This document shows positions 1 through 7,740 of a stretch of DNA of 64,000 nucleotides, one piece after another. Below the pieces are notes generated by a model. That model saw nothing but the letters and a program-made list of their open reading frames with translations, searched no databases and had not been told where the DNA came from. Numbering within the stretch: the first letter of the stretch is position 1; each line of letters opens with the position of its first letter. The position numbers and the translations under genes were made by a program. Source of the stretch: Christensenella sp964438705 (GTDB taxonomy: Bacteria; Bacillota; Clostridia; Christensenellales; Christensenellaceae). The DNA lies in assembly GCA_964438705.1 (NCBI GenBank), contig CAYTKQ010000005.1, forward strand, positions 78,566-142,565. Direction: 5' to 3'.

Positions 1-2
1 TT

Positions 3-1196
3 GAAACGCTGCGCATCGTATGGATCAACCTGATGCAAAACAAATTCAAGGTACTGCTGACCTCGCTGGGCATCATCGTAGGCGCGATCACCATCATCAT
101 GGTCATTGCCATCGGCAAAGGAGGTGAGGCGAAAATCGCCGGACAATTTCAGGGGCTGAGCGCGGAGACCATCTATGTGAACCCTGATTACAGCAGAATG
201 ATGGGGACGGATATGGATATGGCAAAAGTTCCCAAGCTGACAATCGAAAATATGGAGCAAATGCTCGATGAAAACAGCTATTTGAAGGATATCACCCTGC
301 GCGCCAGTTACTTTAAGGACGTCACCATGAACGCGCAGAAGGCCTCTGCGCAGATCACCGGCGTGCTCGAAAATTATGAGCGGATCAGCAACCTAAAAAC
401 TGTGCTGGGCCAAAACATCACGGATATGGATGTGGAAAACGAAGCCCGCGTTGCCGTGATTGGCGATGCGCTTGCACAGAAGTATTTCAAGGGACCGGAG
501 GACGCGCTTGGAAAAAATGTCAAAATCGGCGAGCAGCAATACAAGATCATCGGCGTGCTGGAGCGAAAAGGCGATGGGATGCAGGGCGTGAACCCGGACG
601 ACACGGTGTTTATACCTTACACCACGGGAGAGCGGCATCTCGGCGGCGACGATACGATCCCGCAGATCGTTGCGCTGGCGGATAACATCAATCATGTTCA
701 GGCCGCCATGAAGCAAATGCAGGGAACGCTCGACTATATCCTAGAGGACGGAAGCGCATACATGCTTGAGGACGCGGGAAGCCGCATCGACGCGGCAATG
801 GAATCCGCCCGCACCATGAATGTGCTTTTGATCTCCGTCGCGACGATCGTGTTCATCGTGGGCGGCATCGGCATCATGAACGTGTTGTTCGTTTCCGTAA
901 AGGAGCGGACAAAGGAAATCGGCATCCTAAAGGCGCTTGGGAGCTCGAAGAGAGACATTATGACACAGTTTTTGCTGGAATCCGTCATCATCAGCCTGTT
1001 TGGCGGGCTTGCGGGCGTGGCGCTGTCCTACGCGTGCATGCCGCTGATGGACTACACGGGCATCCCCGTGCTGTCGACGCTCGACGGGCAGATCATCGCT
1101 CTGCTGTTCGCTGTGGCAACGGGCACCCTGTTTGGCTTTTATCCCGCATACAAGGCGTCGCGTCTAAAACCGATCGACGCGTTGAATTATGAATAA
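3..1196 (+). CDS. ABC transporter permease, MacB/FtsX type (5' end outside window)
   Basis: This is the membrane subunit of a MacB-like ABC exporter, which moves substrates outward using the ATPase encoded at 1834-2508. The reading frame is open to the left edge of the window (it already reads ETLRIVWINLMQNKFKVLL), so the true start lies upstream and the internal ATG at 33 is not the start. One hydrophobic segment (about residues 9-28 counted from that ATG) is followed by a large extracytoplasmic MacB_PCD-like domain. A C-terminal FtsX domain has three membrane segments (about 265-290, 315-340 and 355-375), including the typical KERTKEIGILKALG loop. The next gene begins 25 bp downstream. Confidence 0.9.
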   Translation, partial: ETLRIVWINLMQNKFKVLLTSLGIIVGAITIIMVIAIGKGGEAKIAGQFQGLSAETIYVNPDYSRMMGTDMDMAKVPKLTIENMEQMLDENSYLKDITLRASYFKDVTMNAQKASAQITGVLENYERISNLKTVLGQNITDMDVENEARVAVIGDALAQKYFKGPEDALGKNVKIGEQQYKIIGVLERKGDGMQGVNPDDTVFIPYTTGERHLGGDDTIPQIVALADNINHVQAAMKQMQGTLDYILEDGSAYMLEDAGSRIDAAMESARTMNVLLISVATIVFIVGGIGIMNVLFVSVKERTKEIGILKALGSSKRDIMTQFLLESVIISLFGGLAGVALSYACMPLMDYTGIPVLSTLDGQIIALLFAVATGTLFGFYPAYKASRLKPIDALNYE

Positions 1197-1221
1197 ACAA
1201 ACTAGAAAGGAAACAACAAAC

Positions 1222-1830
1222 ATGAAAAAAATTTTGATTGCAACACTATCGGCGCTGCTGCTGTTCTCACTTGCGGCGTGCTCCGTGTCTCCTGCATCGC
1301 AGGAGGGATCGCAGCAGACGGCTCCTTCGCAAGGGGCTTCCTCTGACGGCATGCAAATACCGCCGGATGGAGCGGCAGCACAGTCTATACAGTTGTTGGG
1401 AAAAATAAAAAGTCTGCTGGGCAACGAAATCTCTCTCGATCTCGCAAAACTGTCCAACGGTGAAGCGCCGGAAAGCGGAGAAGGGAACGAAGCTGCAATT
1501 TCAAATCCCGCACAGAGCGTTACGGTAACCGACAAAGCGACTGAAAATGCCAGCGGAGGCAGCGCCGCGTCCGGCGGGGGTGGGGAATCGGATATTTTCT
1601 ATTATTCGGTTGATGCAGACGGAACTGTTGAGGTTGGCGGCAGGGAGGATATGCCCAAACTCGAGCTTGAATATACAGGAGGGACAAAGGATCTTACCAT
1701 CCCCGCAGGGCTGAAAATTTTTGATCTGCTCGGTCAGGAAGTTAAGATGGCAGATCTCAAAGAAGGCAACGTTTTGATGGTTAACGTAAGGGAAGACGGA
1801 AGCCTTGAAGCAATCACTGTGATGGAATAA
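1222..1830 (+). CDS. Putative lipoprotein between ABC exporter subunits
   Basis: The protein has 202 residues, and its first 20 form a lipoprotein signal peptide ending in the lipobox LAAC, so it should be anchored outside the membrane at Cys20. The start at 1222 is preferred over an in-frame ATG at 1189 because AGAAAGGA lies just upstream of it and the lipobox then falls at the right place. The body is rich in Ser, Gly and Ala, with a Gly/Ser linker near residues 110-130. The C-terminal half is predicted beta-rich. I do not recognise a family, and it shows no HlyD/MacA adaptor motifs. It sits between permease and ATPase, so it probably serves the same exporter. Confidence 0.75.
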   Translation: MKKILIATLSALLLFSLAACSVSPASQEGSQQTAPSQGASSDGMQIPPDGAAAQSIQLLGKIKSLLGNEISLDLAKLSNGEAPESGEGNEAAISNPAQSVTVTDKATENASGGSAASGGGGESDIFYYSVDADGTVEVGGREDMPKLELEYTGGTKDLTIPAGLKIFDLLGQEVKMADLKEGNVLMVNVREDGSLEAITVME

Positions 1831-1833
1831 GAT

Positions 1834-2508
1834 ATGAAACAGTTTCTGACGTTAAAAGGCCTCAATAAATTCTATGCTATGGGTGACGATAGGCTGCACG
1901 TATTAAAGGATGTGAACCTTCAGGTGGAGCGCGGCGAATATCTGACGATTCTCGGGCCGTCGGGCAGCGGTAAATCTACGCTCATGAACATCATCGGTTG
2001 TATGGATACGCTCGACTCCGGCAGCTACGAGCTGGACAAAGAGGCTGTGCACAACCAGAGCGACGCCGAACTGACCCTGCTGCGCAATCAAAAGATCGGG
2101 TTCATCTTTCAGAAATATCACCTGATCCCGCAATATACGGCGCTGCAAAATGTCATCATGCCCCTGCTGCTGCGCGGCATGTCCCGCGCGGAGGCCATCG
2201 GGCAGGCGCAGGAGAGCATCCGGCTGGTGGGCCTTGCGGAGCGCATTAGGCACCGTCCAAACGAGCTTTCGGGCGGTCAGCAGCAGCGTGTCGCCATTGC
2301 GCGCGCGCTCGTCACAAAACCTGCGCTGCTTTTGGCGGACGAGCCCACCGGCGCGCTCGATTCTGCGACGGGCAGGGAAATACTCGAGCTGTTCCACGCG
2401 CTCAATGACGCGGGCAACACCATCGTTATGATCAGCCACGACGAAAACGTTGCGGCGGCAAGCAAGCGCATTGTGTGTATCAGTGACGGAAAAATCGGGG
2501 CGTCATAA
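1834..2508 (+). CDS. ABC transporter ATP-binding protein, MacB/LolD type
   Basis: This 224-residue cytoplasmic ATPase powers the exporter of the preceding genes. Walker A is GPSGSGKST (residues 41-49), the Q-loop reads FIFQKYHLIPQ, the signature is LSGGQQQR (about 145) and Walker B is LLLADEPTGALD (about 165-176), followed by the H-loop MISHDE. The length and the Q-loop context are typical of the MacB/LolD/YknY group. The start is three bases after the lipoprotein stop and has only a weak ribosome-binding site, which suggests translational coupling. A terminator follows at 2514-2549. Confidence 0.93.
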   Translation: MKQFLTLKGLNKFYAMGDDRLHVLKDVNLQVERGEYLTILGPSGSGKSTLMNIIGCMDTLDSGSYELDKEAVHNQSDAELTLLRNQKIGFIFQKYHLIPQYTALQNVIMPLLLRGMSRAEAIGQAQESIRLVGLAERIRHRPNELSGGQQQRVAIARALVTKPALLLADEPTGALDSATGREILELFHALNDAGNTIVMISHDENVAAASKRIVCISDGKIGAS

Positions 2509-2513
2509 GCGAA

Positions 2514-2549
2514 AACAACGGGCGGGAGCAATCCTGCCCGTTGTTTTTT
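2514..2549 (+). terminator. Rho-independent terminator of the ABC exporter operon
   Basis: A 14-bp stem (AACAACGGGCGGGA paired with TCCTGCCCGTTGTT, one G-T wobble) encloses a GCAA loop and runs into a TTTTTT tract. It lies directly behind the ATPase stop codon. Confidence 0.9.
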
Positions 2550-2568
2550 AAAAAAAATTTGAAAAAAG

Positions 2569-2600
2569 CTTGACCTTGCCCTCGGGTCAAGGGGTATGAT
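2569..2600 (+). promoter_or_regulatory. MerR-type promoter with 19-bp spacer and embedded operator
   Basis: The -35 box TTGACC (2570-2575) and the -10 box TATGAT (2595-2600) are 19 bp apart, longer than the usual 17 bp. The inverted repeat CTTGACC-N9-GGTCAAG (2569-2575 / 2585-2591) lies inside the spacer. Known MerR-family regulators twist such over-long promoters to activate them. The next gene is a MerR protein, so this is almost certainly an autoregulated promoter. Confidence 0.88.
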
Positions 2601-2642
2601 ACAAATAAGGATCGATCCAAAAGATGACAGGGAGGAATGCTG

Positions 2643-3455
2643 ATGTTCACGATCGGAGAATTTTCAACGCTGTGCATGGTCACCACCAAAACGCTGCGGC
2701 ACTACGACAGGCTGGGGCTTCTCGTGCCCGCACATACGAGCAGCGAAAACGGTTACCGTTACTATGAGGCGTCCCAGTTCCGAGATATGTTTTTCATATT
2801 GAAATGTAAGGACTACGGCTTCACGCTCGAGGAAACGGCGGCGCTGCTGCACGCCGACACGCATGTGGTGGCAGCACGCTTTGCGGCAAAGTATGAACAG
2901 CGTAAAAATGATCTGACGCATCAGCGGGGCATCTTGAAAAAGATGCGGCAGGATATGGATTTGTTAAAGAAAGGAATCGATATTATGAATCAGGGAACGC
3001 AGGAAGTAAAAATAATTGAAACAAAACCGTTTGAACTTGTGAGCGCGCGGAGAGTGATCGCTATCCGGGATTTCGACAAGCTGTTTGGCGAGGCGATGCA
3101 AAAATTGAGCGAAAGCGGGTTGACATGCGAAGGCAACGGGATGTCGTGCGAGGGCGGCGTGATTGCGATGTATCACGGCGATGAATTCAACCCGGAGAGC
3201 ATGGACACGGAGGTGGGCGGGATCGTTCCGCACAAGCACCCGCTCTCGCGTACCGTGCCCGGCGGGACCTGCGCGATGGCGGCACACCTCGGGGCATACG
3301 CGAACCTGAGCCAAACCTACGCGGCAATCGTCAAGTGGATCGAAGAAAATGGCTGGCACGTCGCGGGAGAGCCATACGAGAAATACATCAACAACCCACA
3401 CGAGGTGCCGGAGGAAGAGCTCGTGACGGAAATCTATTTTCCGATCGCAAGATAA
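2643..3455 (+). CDS. MerR-family regulator with GyrI-like effector-binding domain
   Basis: This 270-residue one-component regulator has an N-terminal winged helix typical of MerR (FTIGEFSTLCMVTTKTLRHY, residues 2-21), then a long dimerisation helix (about 75-115). A C-terminal GyrI/AraC_E_bind domain (about 125-270) in this family binds small hydrophobic or cationic ligands, as in BmrR. The ATG at 2643 is chosen because GGAGG at 2631-2635 is 7 bases away, whereas the in-frame ATG at 2637 is too close. It is probably controlled through the 19-bp-spacer promoter just upstream and may also control drug or metabolite export genes. Confidence 0.9.
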   Translation: MFTIGEFSTLCMVTTKTLRHYDRLGLLVPAHTSSENGYRYYEASQFRDMFFILKCKDYGFTLEETAALLHADTHVVAARFAAKYEQRKNDLTHQRGILKKMRQDMDLLKKGIDIMNQGTQEVKIIETKPFELVSARRVIAIRDFDKLFGEAMQKLSESGLTCEGNGMSCEGGVIAMYHGDEFNPESMDTEVGGIVPHKHPLSRTVPGGTCAMAAHLGAYANLSQTYAAIVKWIEENGWHVAGEPYEKYINNPHEVPEEELVTEIYFPIAR

Positions 3456-3477
3456 AGAGAAACGGGGCTGTCTCAGA

Positions 3478-3573
3478 ATAAAAACTGTACAGCGTCATAC
3501 CCTGCTCATGCTTTTCTATAATTTCATCGACAATCGCTTGCGGGGTGTTGAGTGTTCCTTTTCTTCTTGACAT
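3478..3573 (-). pseudogene. IS3-type transposase orfA fragment
   Basis: The minus strand starts at ATG 3573 with MSRRKGTLNTPQAIVDEIIE and continues into an HTH-like segment resembling the start of IS3-family OrfA proteins. The similarity breaks off after about 32 residues, where the sequence changes to an unrelated GGGGCTGTCTCAGAAT stretch. No recognisable transposase body follows, so this is a relic and not a functional gene. The family assignment rests on recall of similar N-termini and is tentative. Confidence 0.45.
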
Positions 3574-3580
3574 GTGTAAA

Positions 3581-3613
3581 GCCTCCTATCGTTTTTATTC
3601 TACGACAGGAGGC
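3581..3613 (-). promoter_or_regulatory. Hairpin that would mask the transposase ribosome-binding site
   Basis: On the minus strand GCCTCCT (3613-3607) pairs with AGGAGGC (3587-3581). The second arm contains the AGGAGG ribosome-binding site, 7-8 bases before the ATG at 3573. This layout is used by several insertion sequences to stop read-through transcripts from being translated into transposase. Confidence 0.5.
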
Positions 3614-3825
3614 TTTTTCTCTCAATGTCCGTTTTTCCTGGGGCTGTACAATATTTCATCATCGAAAGCTGTTTTTACAGACTTTTTTTCACAGGGCTGG
3701 CGCAATTTAAACGCATCGAGCACTGTCTTCCCGCTCAGAGCGGGAATGTCGGCATGACCAATCTTAAATGCCATATTGTATGTTGCTGAGCATGGTTGTA
3801 AGTGGAGGGGATTACCAAGTGTTTG
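3614..3825. mobile_element. Insertion-sequence end and unassigned intergenic debris
   Basis: The 3456-3825 gap has no intact gene. On the minus strand 3650-3626 ends in AGGAAAAACGGACA, resembling an IS3-type terminus and sharing AAAAACGGACA with the minus strand at 17528-17511. A 50-codon minus-strand frame (3774-3622, beginning MAFKIGHADIPALSGKTVLD) has no ribosome-binding site and runs into the IS end. I do not recognise it and consider it a fragment. A short GCTCAGAGC-type palindrome lies near 3731-3742. Confidence 0.35.
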
Positions 3826-4650
3826 TTATTCTATCACTTTAACAGCCGCGATATAATGTTCGCAAATTTGTTGTGTTTTTATGTCGGCAACATATACTTC
3901 TCGAATGGAATCTTTTAAGCGATCTATAATTTCGCTTGGCGTTTTGCTGTCCGTAATCATTGTATCCACATTGCCGATCGGGACGGACAGATACATGGAT
4001 TGCAAATCAAATTTGGAGCTGTCAATTAATAATACCACACGTTTTGTGATGCTAATGTATTTGCGTTTCAATTCAATGAGCGACACAATTGCGTCAAACG
4101 CGCCCTCGGGAAAATTGAACGAGCTTGCAGTAATAAATGCAATGTCCGTATTGAAGCCGCTCAAAAATTCGGTCGCAAGAAAATCAGTGGTGGAGTAGGT
4201 TCCAAGGTGAATCAGCCCTCCTATTTGAATCACTTCATTTTGCGTTGTCTGCGCAAATTTTAATGCACTTTTTAGGCTGTTTGTGATAACCTTGATATTA
4301 GAATCTTTGGGCATAAATTCAGCAATTGCGCGCGTGGTGCTTCCTGTGTCGACACTGATAATGTTGCGTGGTTTGATTAAGCCCGCGGCAACCCTTGCAA
4401 TCGCATGCTTTTCTTCAGAATTCCTATGATCCAAGGCCAAATCATCATGCTCCAAAGGCTCCTCGATAATAGAGACGCTGCCATGAAATTTATTGACGTA
4501 TCCGTTATGATCCAGATAGTCTATATCTCTTCGAATGGTGGCCTTTGATACGTTAAGCGCGGCGGACAGGTCCTTGCTTTCCATTACTTTTTTTTGAGAC
4601 AATAAATCAATTATTTTTTGTTGCCGGCTATTTAAATATGCGTTTTCCAT
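3826..4650 (-). CDS. DeoR-family transcriptional regulator
   Basis: This 274-residue regulator has an N-terminal DeoR HTH (QQKIIDLLSQKKVMESKDLS, then VSKATIRRDIDYL, about residues 8-58) and a C-terminal DeoRC sensor domain with the motif ISVDTGSTT (about 98-106). DeoRC domains usually sense phosphorylated sugars. ATG 4650 is chosen over the upstream TTG at 4662, because AGGGA directly abuts that TTG and leaves no room for initiation. It is divergent from the operon starting at 4956 and is its likely repressor, presumably relieved by the product of the FGGY kinase. Confidence 0.9.
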   Translation of the reverse strand: MENAYLNSRQQKIIDLLSQKKVMESKDLSAALNVSKATIRRDIDYLDHNGYVNKFHGSVSIIEEPLEHDDLALDHRNSEEKHAIARVAAGLIKPRNIISVDTGSTTRAIAEFMPKDSNIKVITNSLKSALKFAQTTQNEVIQIGGLIHLGTYSTTDFLATEFLSGFNTDIAFITASSFNFPEGAFDAIVSLIELKRKYISITKRVVLLIDSSKFDLQSMYLSVPIGNVDTMITDSKTPSEIIDRLKDSIREVYVADIKTQQICEHYIAAVKVIE

Positions 4651-4834
4651 AATATTGCACAATCCCTGTTTTTAATTTTATGATCTTTCTATGATAGTAT
4701 CACTTCCCGGGTGCATTTTCAATACAATTCCAGTAAAATGAATAAATTTAATCATAATAGGATTTTTAAAGCTCAAAACAAAAAAGAAATAGAATTAATT
4801 ATTGCTAAAAAATAGAAAAAAGAATCAAAACATG

Positions 4835-4863
4835 TTGACAAAATGCAAATCAGATGATAATAT
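4835..4863 (+). promoter_or_regulatory. Sigma-A-type promoter of the 5-17 kb operon
   Basis: TTGACA (4835-4840) and TAATAT (4858-4863) are separated by 17 bp, upstream of the SDR gene and downstream of the divergent DeoR gene. The surrounding 4663-4955 region is very AT-rich and probably also holds the DeoR operator, which I could not define. Confidence 0.75.
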
Positions 4864-4955
4864 AAACGCAAAGATTGCAAACAAATGAATTAAAAAGAAA
4901 AATAGTTAACTTATTCAATCAAAATGAGAGACAATTTAATAAAATGGAGGAGCCT

Positions 4956-5774
4956 ATGGAAATTAATTTTGCAGGGAAAACTGTTGTTATCACAGGTGGG
5001 TCAACAGGCATTGGGGCGACGACGGTAAAAACTTTTTTGGAATCTGAAGCAAAAGTCGTGTTTACCGGAATCGAGGATGAGTCATTGGTAGATTTCGCTC
5101 AGTATGAGGATTTCAAAGGAAAAGTATTCTATAAAAGATTGGATGTAACAGATGAGGATGCGGTAGCGAAATTTGCGGACTATGTAAAAAAAGAGCATGG
5201 AGGCTGCGATATTCTGTACAACAACGCGGGTATTTTGACCCACAACCTGCTGCATGAAACCCCCACAGAAGAGTGGAAAAGAACAATGGATGTGAATGTA
5301 AATGGCGTTTTTTTCTCATCAAAGTATTTCATTCCGCACATGCTGGAAAAAGGAGAGGGAGCGATTGTCAATACCTGCTCAATTTCAGGGGAATTCGCCG
5401 ACTTTACATTCTGTGCATATAATGCGTCAAAAGGCGCGGTCGCGAATATGACAAGAAATATGGCGCTTGACTATGCGCAATACAACATCCGCGTGAATGC
5501 GGTGGCACCCGGTTCGGTGCGCACCTCCATGTACAACAACTTTGCGGAAGGAATGGGGCAGGAGATCCTTGACATCGGAACAAACAAGGCATATCCAATG
5601 GGCCGCATTGCGGAACCGCAGGATGTTGCAAACGCGGTCGTGTTTTTGGCTTCGGATAAAGCATCGTATATTACGGGTGCCCATCTGTTTGTGGATGGCG
5701 GAATCACGGCTTGGTCGGGGGCGCAGCACTTGTGGGACGACGTGAAAATCATTGTGGAAAACAACAAAAAGTAA
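4956..5774 (+). CDS. Short-chain dehydrogenase/reductase (SDR)
   Basis: This 272-residue classical SDR would oxidise or reduce a sugar or polyol hydroxyl with NAD(P). It shows the cofactor motif TGGSTGIG (about residues 13-20), the structural motif NNAG (about 90), the catalytic Ser in CSIS, and YNASK as the catalytic Tyr/Lys pair. It ends with the usual FVDGG motif and a short extra tail. The ATG at 4956 has GGAGG 5 bases upstream; a longer frame from 4875 lacks one. It is the first gene of the operon, and the FGGY kinase follows 15 bp later, which suggests that the ketose it makes is then phosphorylated. Confidence 0.92.
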   Translation: MEINFAGKTVVITGGSTGIGATTVKTFLESEAKVVFTGIEDESLVDFAQYEDFKGKVFYKRLDVTDEDAVAKFADYVKKEHGGCDILYNNAGILTHNLLHETPTEEWKRTMDVNVNGVFFSSKYFIPHMLEKGEGAIVNTCSISGEFADFTFCAYNASKGAVANMTRNMALDYAQYNIRVNAVAPGSVRTSMYNNFAEGMGQEILDIGTNKAYPMGRIAEPQDVANAVVFLASDKASYITGAHLFVDGGITAWSGAQHLWDDVKIIVENNKK

Positions 5775-5789
5775 GCGGAGGCTTTTCAT

Positions 5790-7250
5790 ATGGAATATGT
5801 ATTGGGAATAGATATTGGCACGAGCGGATGTAAATGTGTCTTGCTCGATCATGCGGGCAAGCCATTTAAAAGCGTGGGCAAGGAATATCAGCCGATCATG
5901 CTTGCGGACGGAACGGTAGAGCAGGATCCTATGGATTGGTATCGTTCTGTTATTGCCTGCATTGAGGAGTTTCGGGTGGATCAAGTAGATGTTACAAAGA
6001 TTGCCGCCGTTAGCTTAACTGGTCAAATGCAGGGCATCACAATGATTGGCAAAGAAGGCGAAGTTGTGAGGAAGTCTATTTTATGGAATGACATTCGTTG
6101 TGAAAAACAGACGAATGAGCTCAATGCCAAATTTCAGGATGCGTTTGAACGGTATATCTCATTTTCCTGTACTCCCGCGCTGACAGTGAGCAAGATTCAG
6201 TGGCTTAAGGAAAATGAGCCGCAGAGTTGGGAAAAGACCGATAAATTCACGCTTGCGTCGAGTTTTATTGGCTACATGCTTACAGGAAATATCACGACAG
6301 ACGAAAACAATATTACCCTCACGGGCATGAACGATATTCCAAACAACACATGGGCATGGGAACTGATCGATATGTGCGGCGTGGAACGCTCCAAAGTTCC
6401 GGAATTAACGGGTTGCTTTGATGTCATTGGTAAGATCAGTAAAAAAGCGGCGGGCGAAACAGGCCTGCGCGAAGGCGTTGCGGTTGTTGCGGGCGGCGGA
6501 GACGCCGGTGCGGAAAGCTATTCCATTGCAATCGCAGGAAAATCGCAGTTGAAAATTCGTTTGGGGTCCGCCGCTGATTTAAATAGAGTCCTGCATATCG
6601 ACCATGTGAAAAATATGGAGATATGGCCGGGGATTCGGGATGTTATGCGCGACTACGTGCTGATTGGGCGGTATACAAAGGCATGCGCGGCGTCGATTAA
6701 ATGGGTGCGGGATGTGTTTTACAGTGAAATGCCGTCAGAAGGATCCACCTATGTGGCAATGGATAAGGATGCGGCGCGCGTGCCGCTGGGAGCGGAAGGA
6801 ATGCTGTATTATCCCTACTTGTCAGGCGAAAACGCCCCCTACTTCAATACAGCTTTGCGCGCAAAATTTATGGGAATGAATATTGGACACAGAAGAGGCC
6901 ACTTCGTACGCGCTGCCTATGAGGGCGTTTCGTTCTCGATCAAGGACGTCGTTGAAAAAACGGAAGAATTTAAAACAGCCGAAGAATTTGTATTTGTAGG
7001 AGGCGGAACCAAAAGCACGGTTTGGCCGTCTATACTCGCGGATGTATTGGGGAGAGACGCGATCATTCCCGAATACTGCGACGCTGCATATGGCGCGGCG
7101 CTGATGGCGGGGCATGGTGTTGGCATGTGGGATGGATTCAAGACTGCGGAACACAATATGCAAAACAGCAAAATGGTGTGCTATGACAAATCAAATCATG
7201 AACAATATGCTGAAATATTCGGCAAATATATGGAAAACGCAGGGAAATAG
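5790..7250 (+). CDS. FGGY-family carbohydrate kinase (xylulokinase-like)
   Basis: This 486-residue cytoplasmic sugar kinase has two actin-like domains. The N-terminal phosphate-binding motif is GIDIGTSGCKCVLLD (residues 6-20). The central VVAGGGDAGAESY stretch holds the catalytic Asp region, and the C-terminal GGGTKSTVWPSILAD matches the xylulokinase branch. It would phosphorylate a ketose or polyol made by the SDR or imported by the ABC transporter downstream. The exact substrate cannot be read from sequence. The ribosome-binding site GGAGG lies just upstream. Confidence 0.92.
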   Translation: MEYVLGIDIGTSGCKCVLLDHAGKPFKSVGKEYQPIMLADGTVEQDPMDWYRSVIACIEEFRVDQVDVTKIAAVSLTGQMQGITMIGKEGEVVRKSILWNDIRCEKQTNELNAKFQDAFERYISFSCTPALTVSKIQWLKENEPQSWEKTDKFTLASSFIGYMLTGNITTDENNITLTGMNDIPNNTWAWELIDMCGVERSKVPELTGCFDVIGKISKKAAGETGLREGVAVVAGGGDAGAESYSIAIAGKSQLKIRLGSAADLNRVLHIDHVKNMEIWPGIRDVMRDYVLIGRYTKACAASIKWVRDVFYSEMPSEGSTYVAMDKDAARVPLGAEGMLYYPYLSGENAPYFNTALRAKFMGMNIGHRRGHFVRAAYEGVSFSIKDVVEKTEEFKTAEEFVFVGGGTKSTVWPSILADVLGRDAIIPEYCDAAYGAALMAGHGVGMWDGFKTAEHNMQNSKMVCYDKSNHEQYAEIFGKYMENAGK

Positions 7251-7262
7251 GAGGAAAACGGT

Positions 7263-7703
7263 ATGGCTTTACCCATCACGGAAGAAACATTCGACGGATA
7301 TGGAACGATTTTGCACAGCAGCGCAAAGGATGCCGCAATAGATATGGATGGTTTTCGGTTTGTTGCGGATGTATTCAAGTTTTGTTCAGACATCCCTTTC
7401 ACGGTCGGGATACTGACGGGCAAAAAGCGCGAAATAAAAAGAGAAAGTGCGGAAAAACACGCAAATACAGTGGAGATTCTCGTACAATTGGAAAACGACG
7501 CCATTGTTTATTTGGGAAAACCGACAGTGGGAGACGAGCCGGGCGAACTCGAAGAATTTTTGCTCCGGCAGGGCGAAGCGGTCGCGCTTGCGCAGGGCGC
7601 GTGGCACTGGGTTCCCTATCCTGTTGAGGAAGACGCCTGCAAGACCCTGGTGATCTTCAAAGAGAACACAGGCGCAAATGACGCTGTGATAAAAGATATT
7701 TAA
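7263..7703 (+). CDS. Ureidoglycolate lyase (AllA)-like cupin protein
   Basis: This 146-residue protein resembles the ureidoglycolate lyase/AllA cupin family: a beta-rich core with LAQGAWHWVPYPV (about residues 112-124) near the C-terminus, where the family carries its conserved His/Trp pair. No other ureide-pathway gene is nearby, and it lies between a sugar kinase and a sugar transporter. Its real substrate is therefore probably a sugar-acid-like compound. It could be a lyase, an isomerase or a binding protein. It has a GGAGG ribosome-binding site and follows the kinase by 12 bp. Confidence 0.7.
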   Translation: MALPITEETFDGYGTILHSSAKDAAIDMDGFRFVADVFKFCSDIPFTVGILTGKKREIKRESAEKHANTVEILVQLENDAIVYLGKPTVGDEPGELEEFLLRQGEAVALAQGAWHWVPYPVEEDACKTLVIFKENTGANDAVIKDI

Positions 7704-7740
7704 GTTTAGCCGAACATGGCGAAAAAAAGGAGGAGAAAAA

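Noticed and set aside
3545..3757. 70-codon plus-strand frame in the IS debris
   Set aside because: It has no ribosome-binding site, and its sequence is the complement of the IS end and a minus-strand fragment.
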